Shown here: in pieces, positions 1 to 6,880 of the stretch
Position numbering within the stretch: position 1 is the stretch's first letter
Layout: the number at the start of each line of letters is the position of its first letter
Assembly (NCBI GenBank): GCA_951801155.1
Contig: CATOLK010000013.1
Span: 1 to 14,216, forward strand
Source of the DNA: an uncultured Rickettsiales bacterium
Lineage (GTDB): Bacteria > Pseudomonadota > Alphaproteobacteria > Rickettsiales > UBA1997
Direction: 5' to 3'
Length of the DNA stretch: 14,216 nucleotides
Notes under the pieces: generated by a model
Database searches by the model: none
What the model was told of the DNA's origin: nothing
The model's input: the letters and a program-made list of their open reading frames with translations, nothing else
Position numbers and translations under genes: made by a program

Positions 1-8
1 TATAAAAG

Positions 9-83
9 TAAAAATGAGGAAAGTTTTTCCCAAATGATATGAACCAGTACAAAATTTTATTTTCTCTTGCAAAAATATTTTTT
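9..83 (+). pseudogene. Decayed insertion-sequence fragment, left copy (IS256/Mutator-type transposase C-terminus, tentative)
   Basis: This stretch matches the reverse complement of 13136-13211. The core (11-53 against 13209-13166) agrees at 41 of 44 aligned positions, and similarity continues more weakly to about position 83 (23 of 30 by my count). If one A is skipped in the CCCAAATGAT run, the reading is R-K-V-F-P-N-D-M-N-Q-Y-K-I-L-F-S-L-A-K-I. I recognise this as similar to the R..FPND....K(L/I)..LA segment near the C-terminus of IS256/Mutator transposases, recalled from the family and not searched. The differences between the copies are mostly conservative at protein level (V/I, M/V), which suits a decayed coding sequence. 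Alternatives are a shared 5' regulatory element, or a 7-codon leader ORF (14-37). Confidence 0.42.
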
Positions 84-125
84 AATTATAAATTATTAAC
101 AATTGATAAAATTTTTAGGATTCAT

Positions 126-839
126 ATGAAATACACAAATATTTATTCAAATACACAAGAACAGGTATTCGACGGCGGTTTAAGAGACTATATGTATTTA
201 ATATACAAAAATATGGGAAAAGCTCTTTTAATTAGTGCTGTAATAGCCTTTATTGTTGGTCATAGTAACTTTATGTTAAGTTTATTATTTTCTAACCCAA
301 TCGTAGCTATAATAGTTCAATTACTGCCATTATTTTTTGTATTTAATTTTACAAAAACACTTATTAGCGGTACTGTTCAGGATGCAAAAAACAGGTTATT
401 TATTTTTTCAGCATTGATGGGAGTATCACTGTCAACAATATTTGTAATGTATACCGGTCAAAGTATAGTTGAAACTTTTTTAACAACTTCTATTACTTTT
501 GGTTGTATGAGTTTATATGGTTACAAAACTAAAAAAGATTTAAGTAGTTTACAATCATTTTTATTTATGGGGTTATGCGGATTAGTTATAGCTTCTTTAA
601 TTAACTTATTTATAAGAAGTGGAACTACTTCCTATATATTGTCCTGCATTGGTGTTATAATTTTTACACTTTATACAGCTTATGATGTTCAAAATATAAG
701 AAAATTATATAACCAAGTAAGTATAAGTACTGATGCAAAAGAAAAAATAGCAGTTTTTGGTGCTTTACAATTGTATTTAGATTTTATTAATCTTTTCTTA
801 GATTTATTGAGAATTTTAAATTCTCGCGTTAGAGAATAA
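126..839 (+). CDS. Bax inhibitor-1/YccA-family integral membrane protein
   Basis: Member of the BI-1/YccA (UPF0005) family of polytopic inner-membrane proteins. Bacterial members include YccA, which binds and restrains the FtsH protease, and YbhL/YetJ-type proton-sensitive calcium leak channels; which role applies here cannot be read from sequence. The product is 237 residues, the usual family length, with about seven hydrophobic segments. Family signatures are visible: YGYKTKKDLS near residues 131-140, TAYDVQNIRK near 184-193 (Asp187 in the conserved TAYD box) and the amphipathic C-terminal LQLYLDFINLFLDLLRIL. I start at ATG 126 because AGGA lies a few bases upstream and the family N-terminus (short cytosolic lead, then FDGGLRDYM) begins here. 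The frame is open back to ATG 39, but those 29 extra residues lie in or beside the insertion-sequence relic. The protease gene starts 20 bases after the stop, suggesting one transcript. Confidence 0.88.
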   Translation: MKYTNIYSNTQEQVFDGGLRDYMYLIYKNMGKALLISAVIAFIVGHSNFMLSLLFSNPIVAIIVQLLPLFFVFNFTKTLISGTVQDAKNRLFIFSALMGVSLSTIFVMYTGQSIVETFLTTSITFGCMSLYGYKTKKDLSSLQSFLFMGLCGLVIASLINLFIRSGTTSYILSCIGVIIFTLYTAYDVQNIRKLYNQVSISTDAKEKIAVFGALQLYLDFINLFLDLLRILNSRVRE

Positions 840-859
840 TTTTTATTTATTAATACTAG

Positions 860-2290
860 ATGAAATATTTTTTGATATTTTTTTTATTTTTTAATTACTT
901 CTTCGGCAAAATAAATAATGTTTTTGCCGAAGAAGATAATACTATCGATGAAAAAATTGAAGAAATAATTGAAAATAATAGTAGAAAAGATATTACAAAA
1001 GTTGTTGAAAAAATATTGAAAACTGTAGTTACTATTGAAGCTATAAAATTAGAAAATGTTAATATAAATAATAAAAACTCATATTTTATAGTAGAAAAAT
1101 TAGGCAATACTAATGAAATAGGGACTGGATTTTTAATAAGTGAAGATGGTTTTGTATTAACAAATCACCATGTAATTAGCGGTTCTAATAAAATTATTGT
1201 TAAGATAGAAGATAAAGAATACCAAGCAGAAATTGTGGGCGATGATTGTTATTCCGATGTAGCTTTATTAAAAATAAAAAATAAAAATGATGAAGTTTTC
1301 TCATTTGTAAAATTAAATCCAGAAGTAAATATAAAAATAGGAGAAAGTGTTATAATTATTGGAAATCCTTATAATTTAGGTTTATCGGTATCTAGTGGTA
1401 TTATTTCTGCACTTGATAGAAGTATAAAAAATACTGGATACATAGGTCTAATTCAAACAGATGCCAATATAAATAAAGGTAATTCTGGTGGTCCGATATT
1501 TAATAAAAATGGTGATATTATAGGTATAAATAGTATAGTTTTTTCTCCAAAAGAGAATAGAAATACTGGAATTGGTTTTGCAATACCAATAAAGAATATA
1601 GTTGATATTATAGATAAGTTAAAAGAGTTTGGTTTTATTCAAAGAGGTTGGTTAGGAATAAAAGGTGAAGATGCAACGGAAGATATTTTTAAAATTTTAA
1701 ATTCAAAAAGAGGAACCGGTATTTTGGTAAAAAATGTAATAGAAGGTAGCCCTGCCGATAAGTCTGGAATTTTACCTGCAGATATTATAATCTCTTATAA
1801 TGATAGACACATTAAAGATCTTAATAATTTAATATATATGATAAGAAACACTAATATAAATAGTAATGTTAGTATATTAATTTTAAGAGCTGGAAAATAT
1901 ATAAAATTAAAAGCAAATATAAAGGAATTGCCAGTTAATTTAGATGAAGTATATGAACAAATTTTAAACAATACAGTTGATTTTATGGATATGAATATTA
2001 CTCAATTTGATAGAAATTTGATCGATAGATATAAACTACATGATGGTTTTGAAGATAAAGCTATGTATGTTTTAGATGTTAAAAATGGTGGAATTGCTGA
2101 TAAAAATGGAATAAAAGCTGGTGATTTAATATTATCGATAAATCAAGTTCAATTGAAAAATAAAATAATACTAAATAATTTGATTAACAGTCTTAAAAAA
2201 AATAATCAACAAAATATAATTTTAACAGTAAAGAAAGCTGTAAGTGGTGATGTTGCTATATTAAAAGTAAATTTGAATAATTACATTTAA
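860..2290 (+). CDS. Periplasmic Do/DegP (HtrA)-family serine protease with two PDZ domains
   Basis: Trypsin-like serine protease of the HtrA/Do family, which degrades and may chaperone misfolded envelope proteins in the periplasm. The 476 residues begin with a signal peptide (hydrophobic run at about 3-15, likely signal peptidase I cut after VFA at 23). The protease domain spans about 45-255, with an apparently complete catalytic triad: His104 in TNHHV, Asp133 in SDVAL and Ser209 in GNSGGP. PDZ1 covers about 258-355 (RGWLGI, then GSPADKSGILPADII) and PDZ2 about 375-470 (GGIADKNGIKAGDLILSIN). Length and architecture match DegP/DegQ-type proteins. ATG 860 is chosen because it gives a clean signal peptide; its ribosome site is weak. 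It lies 20 bases after the BI-1-like gene and probably shares its transcript. The paralogue (DegP, DegQ or Rickettsia HtrA type) cannot be settled from one window, so no symbol is given. Confidence 0.95.
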   Translation: MKYFLIFFLFFNYFFGKINNVFAEEDNTIDEKIEEIIENNSRKDITKVVEKILKTVVTIEAIKLENVNINNKNSYFIVEKLGNTNEIGTGFLISEDGFVLTNHHVISGSNKIIVKIEDKEYQAEIVGDDCYSDVALLKIKNKNDEVFSFVKLNPEVNIKIGESVIIIGNPYNLGLSVSSGIISALDRSIKNTGYIGLIQTDANINKGNSGGPIFNKNGDIIGINSIVFSPKENRNTGIGFAIPIKNIVDIIDKLKEFGFIQRGWLGIKGEDATEDIFKILNSKRGTGILVKNVIEGSPADKSGILPADIIISYNDRHIKDLNNLIYMIRNTNINSNVSILILRAGKYIKLKANIKELPVNLDEVYEQILNNTVDFMDMNITQFDRNLIDRYKLHDGFEDKAMYVLDVKNGGIADKNGIKAGDLILSINQVQLKNKIILNNLINSLKKNNQQNIILTVKKAVSGDVAILKVNLNNYI

Positions 2291-2436
2291 TTTTAGCTAA
2301 CTTCTAATGTAAGAATTTTTTAATATTTTTTTATTTAAAAAGTTATTTGTGTATATTTTATATATATTTAGTGTTCTAATAACAAAATTCAACAAAAATG
2401 AGAAATTGTAGATAATTCAGTTAGTTACTATTTTAC

Positions 2437-2464
2437 TTGATATTAAATAAATTTCATCTAAAAT
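2437..2464 (+). promoter_or_regulatory. Probable sigma70-type promoter for holA
   Basis: TTGATA (2437-2442), a 16-base spacer and TAAAAT (2459-2464) lie 29 bases upstream of the holA start. The -35 box sits in the context ACTTGATATTA, nearly identical to the boxes at 3529 and 6816, which supports it despite the AT-rich background. Confidence 0.55.
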
Positions 2465-2493
2465 AGATACATTATTTATATGAAAAAAACTCT

Positions 2494-3516
2494 ATGAAAA
2501 TAGATTATAAACTAGCAGATCAAACAATAAAAAATTTAATAAATAGTAATTATAAATGTGTTTTACTTTACGGAGAGAGTAATTCGGCTGTAGAAACAAA
2601 ATATTCTTCTGTTTTAGATATTTTTAAAAAATATGGTTATGAAATTTCAGATATTTCTCCCGATAGGTTAAGGGAAAATGAAAATTTATTATTAGAAGAA
2701 TTTTTGGCAATTTCAATGTTTGCTAGCAATACTCTTTATACATTAAAACTTTTAGAAAAAGAAAATAATTATACAAAAGCAATAGAAAATTTATTTAAGG
2801 ATAGCAATACAAGTAAAAGCGATAATTTTTTGGTTATAACTGCTGGTAATTTAGAAATTACGTCATCTTTAAGGAAATATGCTGAAAAGTGTGAATTTAT
2901 AGCCTGTATAGCCTGTTATGTTGATGATAAAAATACTGGTGCATTTATAGGCGCAAAATTGAAAGAATATGGCTTTAATTTTAGTGCAGATGTTACAAAA
3001 TATTTAATTGAAAACATTGGAAATAATAATCTAATTATAGAAAATGAAATTAAAAAAATAGATTTATATAAAGGAATTGATAGAATTTTAACTCTTGAAG
3101 ATGTAAAAAAATGTGTGAATGATGTAGCACAGACTAATTTTAATGATTTTTGTAATAGTTTTTGTTCTTTTGAAAAAAGTAAAACTATTAAAATCCTTAA
3201 TAAATTAGTTCAAGAAAATGTTGAATTAATTGTAATTATAAGGATGATGGTTAGATATTTTTTACAATTACAGAGAATACGATTTATGCTTGATACTGGA
3301 GAACAATTGGATGATATTCTAAAAAAAGAAAAAGTTTTCTGGAAACAACAAAATTTTACTAAAATACATATACAGAAATGGACTTTAAATAAAATAAATT
3401 TAATTTTGGAAAAGTTAATTGATGTTGAAAAAAATGTAAAATTTAGTAATAATAAAACTGAATTTGAAAATTTTATTTTAAAGAGTTTTATATATTTTGA
3501 TAAAAATAGATATTGA
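2494..3516 (+). CDS. holA: DNA polymerase III delta subunit (clamp loader)
   Basis: Delta subunit of the replicative clamp loader, which opens the beta sliding clamp and works with gamma/tau and delta-prime. The 340 residues match the usual length of about 340. The N-terminal AAA-like fold (about 1-140) contains the family's F-L-V-I-T-A-G-N-L segment followed by SLRKYAE (125-131). An F-I-A-C-x-A-C-Y-V-D-D stretch comes next (135-145), resembling the IACY motif of alphaproteobacterial delta subunits. The IENEIKKIDLYKG helix (182-194) matches the L..E..KL..Y signature of domain II. The remainder (about 215-340) is a helical collar domain rich in hydrophobic and lysine residues. Delta lacks a functional ATPase site, and no Walker A is seen here, as expected. 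No clear Shine-Dalgarno precedes ATG 2494. The gene has its own promoter and is separated from the next by 70 bases. Confidence 0.88.
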   Translation: MKIDYKLADQTIKNLINSNYKCVLLYGESNSAVETKYSSVLDIFKKYGYEISDISPDRLRENENLLLEEFLAISMFASNTLYTLKLLEKENNYTKAIENLFKDSNTSKSDNFLVITAGNLEITSSLRKYAEKCEFIACIACYVDDKNTGAFIGAKLKEYGFNFSADVTKYLIENIGNNNLIIENEIKKIDLYKGIDRILTLEDVKKCVNDVAQTNFNDFCNSFCSFEKSKTIKILNKLVQENVELIVIIRMMVRYFLQLQRIRFMLDTGEQLDDILKKEKVFWKQQNFTKIHIQKWTLNKINLILEKLIDVEKNVKFSNNKTEFENFILKSFIYFDKNRY

Positions 3517-3528
3517 TTTAAAAAAAAC

Positions 3529-3557
3529 TTGATATTATATAAATAATATGTTATAAT
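3529..3557 (+). promoter_or_regulatory. Strong sigma70-type promoter for the ankyrin protein-rodA operon
   Basis: TTGATA (3529-3534), a 17-base spacer and a consensus TATAAT (3552-3557) lie 29 bases upstream of ATG 3587. An A-rich run directly upstream of the -35 could act as an UP element. Predicted transcription start is near 3564, giving a leader of about 23 bases with no Shine-Dalgarno sequence. Confidence 0.75.
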
Positions 3558-3586
3558 TATGTTATGGATTTAAAATAATTTTTTTA

Positions 3587-5530
3587 ATGAAACGTTTTTT
3601 AGTGTTTTTTTGTTGTTTGCTGTTCGTGTGTTTTACTAGAAATAGTAAGGCAAATAATGATTTTGCTAAGAATGTAGAAATTAATAATATTGTAAAAAAC
3701 GATATTAAAGAAGAAATTGGCAGTGTTGAAAATAAAAATATTCCTAATACTGTTGAGATTCAAAAAAGTAATAATGATTTAAATATTGATGACAGTGCAA
3801 TTAACAATGAAAATATTCCCAGTGCCAATGAAATTCAAAAAAATAATGATGATTTAAATATTGATGACAGTGCAATTAATAATAAAAATGTTTCCAATAC
3901 CGATGAAATTCAAAAAAGTAATGATGACTTAAATATTAATAGTAATACAATTGATAGTGAAAAAAAAGATGATAATATTGATCAAATTATAAATAATAAT
4001 ATTGTAGATGATAATGGAGAAAATAAAAATGTTGACAATAAGAATATAATTGTTGAGAACCTAGGTACCGAGAATGCCGATGAAGACAATCCTATTACAA
4101 ATACTGTAGATGTTAACAGAATTGAAGAAGCTGATATTAATAGTGGGATAATTAATAATACTAAAAATGCTCAAAATATTGATAATAAAGCTAAAAACAA
4201 AATTATAAATGAATTTAGAGAAAAATTACTGAATGAACAAGAAATAAAAAGAGAGTTGAAAAAAAATGTAGTCCTAACAGATGAAGATTTGGATATTTTA
4301 AAAAAAAGTGATACTCCGCAAATTACTTTAAAAGAAGCTGTAAAAGAGGCCATAAAACCATCTGGGAAAGAATTTATAATAATGGAAAGAGAAAAAAAAA
4401 TAAAAGAAGAACGGGAAAAAATTAAAAAAGAAGAAAAAAGATTAAAGGAGGAACAAGAAAAGATTAAAAGAGAGGAAGAAAGAATTAGAAAATTAGAAGA
4501 AAAGATAAAAAAAGATGAAGAAAAAGCTAGAAAGAAGCAACAAACTGAAGAAGAGAGAAAGAGAAAATTAGAGGAAATGGAACAACTTAAGTTAGATAAG
4601 GAAAAATTGGAAGAGAATAAAAAAAATTTTGAAAATGAAAATAATACTATTAATAAATTAAAAGAATCGATTTTAAGCATAAGTGCCAATTTTAAAAATA
4701 TCGGTATAGATGAGCAAATGTTACAATCTACTGAAGTTAATGATGAACTCGGAGAAAAAAAAGTGGGAAAAAAAGGTGTAATCAATAAAATATTCAATAT
4801 AACGGATACTGGTGTCTCAGAAGAATTTTTATATTCCGAAACTTATAAAGAATTAATAAATAATAAAACAAAAATAAATAAAAGCAATGTAAATAAAGAA
4901 ACAGATATACCTGTGTTAAACGTTGAAGAAAAGAATATAATTAATTTTAGTACCAGTGATATACCTCCAGAAATTTTAACCTATAAAAGATCTGAAGAAA
5001 ATAAACATATTCCGATGATAATTTTGAATAGAGATATGCAAGAAATAGCTAAAAAAGCTATTGTTGAAAATAATTTATCTGTTTTAAGAGGTATTATAGA
5101 ACAAACAAAAGATCCTGATTTTTTAATAGGAAAAAGTACGTCTCTTTTGTTGTTTGCTGTCGAAAATCAAAAATATATTCTTACTAGATATTTACTATAT
5201 AGCGGTGCAAGTGTTAATAAAACAGATGATAAATTTAACAATCCTTTACATACGGCTATTATCACAAAAAATCAAGAAATTATTGAATTATTAATAAATA
5301 ATGGAGTAGATATCGATGCACAAAACATATATGGAGAAACTCCATTAATGACAGCTATTATGACTAATCAGGATAATATTGCAATTTTGTTATTAAAGAG
5401 TGGTGCTGATGTAAAAATAAAAAATATTATTGGGGAAACTGCTCTAGATTTATGTAATAAAAATAGGAAAAATAAAATTAAACAATATATAAAATCAATT
5501 ATTATGGAAGAAGAAAATGGTAATAAGTGA
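3587..5530 (+). CDS. Secreted coiled-coil and ankyrin-repeat protein of unknown function
   Basis: No named family recognised. The 647-residue product begins with a signal peptide (hydrophobic run at about 4-16, likely cut after NSKA at 22), so it should be exported by Sec. Residues 23-200 are Asn/Asp/Ile-rich and contain three tandem 25-residue repeats (49-123). Residues about 262-350 form a highly charged Glu/Lys/Arg coiled coil, as in TolA-like spacers. Residues about 480-635 contain ankyrin-type repeats, clearest at NNPLHTAIITKNQEIIELLINNG and YGETPLMTAIMTNQDNIAILLLKSG. No transmembrane segment follows the signal peptide, so it is probably periplasmic or secreted. The gene has its own strong promoter, and its last codons overlap the start of rodA by 14 bases, which suggests coordinated translation and perhaps a link to cell elongation (inference). 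A host-directed effector is the main alternative. Composition matches its neighbours, so nothing points to recent transfer. Confidence 0.85.
   Translation: MKRFLVFFCCLLFVCFTRNSKANNDFAKNVEINNIVKNDIKEEIGSVENKNIPNTVEIQKSNNDLNIDDSAINNENIPSANEIQKNNDDLNIDDSAINNKNVSNTDEIQKSNDDLNINSNTIDSEKKDDNIDQIINNNIVDDNGENKNVDNKNIIVENLGTENADEDNPITNTVDVNRIEEADINSGIINNTKNAQNIDNKAKNKIINEFREKLLNEQEIKRELKKNVVLTDEDLDILKKSDTPQITLKEAVKEAIKPSGKEFIIMEREKKIKEEREKIKKEEKRLKEEQEKIKREEERIRKLEEKIKKDEEKARKKQQTEEERKRKLEEMEQLKLDKEKLEENKKNFENENNTINKLKESILSISANFKNIGIDEQMLQSTEVNDELGEKKVGKKGVINKIFNITDTGVSEEFLYSETYKELINNKTKINKSNVNKETDIPVLNVEEKNIINFSTSDIPPEILTYKRSEENKHIPMIILNRDMQEIAKKAIVENNLSVLRGIIEQTKDPDFLIGKSTSLLLFAVENQKYILTRYLLYSGASVNKTDDKFNNPLHTAIITKNQEIIELLINNGVDIDAQNIYGETPLMTAIMTNQDNIAILLLKSGADVKIKNIIGETALDLCNKNRKNKIKQYIKSIIMEEENGNK
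3731..3955 (+). repeat. Three tandem 75-base in-frame repeats
   Basis: Units at 3731-3805, 3806-3880 and 3881-3955 encode 25 residues each, built around (N/T)xEIQK(S/N)N(N/D)DLNI followed by DDSAIN in the first two. The first two units are closest to each other; the third diverges at its end. The array lies just inside the mature N-terminus of the secreted ankyrin protein. Confidence 0.8.
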
Positions 5531-6650
5531 TTATTTTTCAAAAAATGTTTTTTTAGAAAAACTGTTACTTATAAATAAAAATATATTGTTCATAGTATTT
5601 GCTATATTTTTTTGTGGATTAGTATTATTATATTCAGCTGGAAATGGAGAAATAAAAGGACTTGTAACTAAACAATTAATATATTTTTTAATATTTTTTC
5701 CTTTATGTATAATAATATCAATTATAAATATACAATTTTGGTTTAAAAGTTCTTATATAATATATTTTTGTGGTTTATCTCTCTTGATACTTGTAGAAAT
5801 AGTAGGACATAAATCAATGGGGGCTACAAGGTGGATTAATTTAGGAATTATAAGAATACAACCATCAGAAATTATGAAAATTTGTTTTATTTTGGCGCTT
5901 GCTAAATATTATTTTCAACAAAATTTAAGTAATATAAGGAAAAATTCAAATTTAATAAAACCTTTTTTGTTTTTTATTTTTCCATTTGCTTTAATTTTAA
6001 AACAACCAAATTTAGGAACAGCTTTAATTTTAAGTGCTATAATGGTTTCAATTTTATTTTTAGTTAGTGTTCAAATGTGGAAATTTGTTTTGTGTTTTAC
6101 CATAGCTTTGTGTTCTGTTCCCATTGTTTGGAAATACGGACTACATGATTATCAAAAACAAAGAGTGTTAACTTTTTTAAATCCAGAGAAAGATCCATTA
6201 AATACTGGTTATAATATAACTCAGTCAAAAATTGCTATAGGCTCCGGAGGTATTTGGGGTAAAGGGCTTTTAAAAGGAACACAAACACAATTGGAATTTT
6301 TACCGGAAAAACATACTGATTTTATTTTTACTATTTTATCCGAAGAATTTGGTTTTGTTGGAAATATAATTGTAATTATCTTGTATTTATTTTTGTTTTT
6401 ATATTTAGTATTTATAATTATAAATTGTAATCACACTTATGGAAAAATAATAGTTAGTGGGGTATTAGTAAATCTATTTTGTCATTTTTTTATAAATATT
6501 GGAATGATAAGTGGACTTTTACCGGTCGTTGGAACTCCGTTGCCTTTGCTTTCTTATGGCGGTAGTATAACTGTTTCAACTTTAATATCAATTGGTTTTG
6601 TTTTAAATGTAGATATTTATAAACATAATGAAATTAAGACTCTAAATTAA
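5517..6650 (+). CDS. rodA: RodA, SEDS-family peptidoglycan glycosyltransferase (rod-shape determination)
   Basis: Polytopic inner-membrane glycan polymerase that extends peptidoglycan strands from lipid II during lateral wall growth, working with a class B PBP (PBP2) and the MreB/MreC complex. The 377 residues carry about ten hydrophobic segments. SEDS signatures are present: GATRWINLG (102-110), QPSE (115-118), KQPNLGTAL (162-170), PEKHTDFIF (263-271) with Asp268 at the conserved catalytic-loop position, and PLPLLSYGGS (341-350). The set fits RodA better than FtsW. The start at 5517 lies inside the end of the upstream ankyrin gene, preceded by GGAAG with suitable spacing, so translational coupling is likely. 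The PBP2 and mre genes are not in this window. A presumed peptidoglycan polymerase gene indicates the organism still makes, or recently made, a cell wall. Confidence 0.94.
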   Translation: MVISDYFSKNVFLEKLLLINKNILFIVFAIFFCGLVLLYSAGNGEIKGLVTKQLIYFLIFFPLCIIISIINIQFWFKSSYIIYFCGLSLLILVEIVGHKSMGATRWINLGIIRIQPSEIMKICFILALAKYYFQQNLSNIRKNSNLIKPFLFFIFPFALILKQPNLGTALILSAIMVSILFLVSVQMWKFVLCFTIALCSVPIVWKYGLHDYQKQRVLTFLNPEKDPLNTGYNITQSKIAIGSGGIWGKGLLKGTQTQLEFLPEKHTDFIFTILSEEFGFVGNIIVIILYLFLFLYLVFIIINCNHTYGKIIVSGVLVNLFCHFFINIGMISGLLPVVGTPLPLLSYGGSITVSTLISIGFVLNVDIYKHNEIKTLN

Positions 6651-6815
6651 ATTAGAATTTAAGTATTATTTAAATGATACAAAAAATAAATTAATAACCA
6701 ACTTTTTATAATATAAATAATAAATGTATATAAAATAATGTAAAAAATGAAAAATTAAAAAATATAAACATATTAAAAATAAAAAATATACAATAGCTAG
6801 ATTTTAAAAAAACAC

Positions 6816-6845
6816 TTGATATAAAAAAATTATATATTATATATA
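6816..6845 (+). promoter_or_regulatory. Probable sigma70-type promoter for clpX-lon
   Basis: TTGATA (6816-6821) is followed by TATATA at 6838-6843 (16-base spacer) or 6840-6845 (18-base spacer), 35 to 43 bases before ATG 6881. The -35 context, an A-run then CACTTGATATA, closely matches that of the 3529 promoter. The rest of the 230-base gap after rodA (6651-6815) is low-complexity AT sequence in which I see no gene. I found no heat-shock-type box. Confidence 0.5.
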
Positions 6846-6880
6846 TAAAGTATGAAATATAAAATTGTATAGAAAATATT

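Noticed and set aside
14..37. Seven-codon leader ORF (M-R-K-V-F-P-K, stop) also present in the inverted copy with one V/I change
   Set aside because: Explained more simply as the in-frame part of a frameshifted transposase end: the frame stays open upstream of the ATG in both copies, and similarity continues past the stop. It remains the alternative if transposase searches fail.
39..125. 29-residue N-terminal extension of the BI-1-like protein from ATG 39
   Set aside because: The extension starts inside the inverted relic and does not resemble the family N-terminus; ATG 126 has a better ribosome site and gives the normal family length.
2291..2493. Terminator or small RNA after the Do protease gene
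   Set aside because: T-rich runs are present but I found no stem of more than four or five pairs, and nothing beyond the holA promoter.
2480..2497. Five-codon ORF (M-K-K-T-L) overlapping the holA start as ATGA
   Set aside because: Too short to separate from chance in such AT-rich sequence, and no ribosome site precedes it.
4171..4797. 208-residue Ser/Phe/Leu-rich ORF on the minus strand
   Set aside because: Antisense shadow of the Glu/Lys coiled-coil coding region; composition is that expected from complementing GAA/AAA codons.
6640..6665. Possible terminator at the rodA stop codon (TCTAA and TTAGA arms)
   Set aside because: Only five perfect base pairs, interrupted by mismatches, with no T run.
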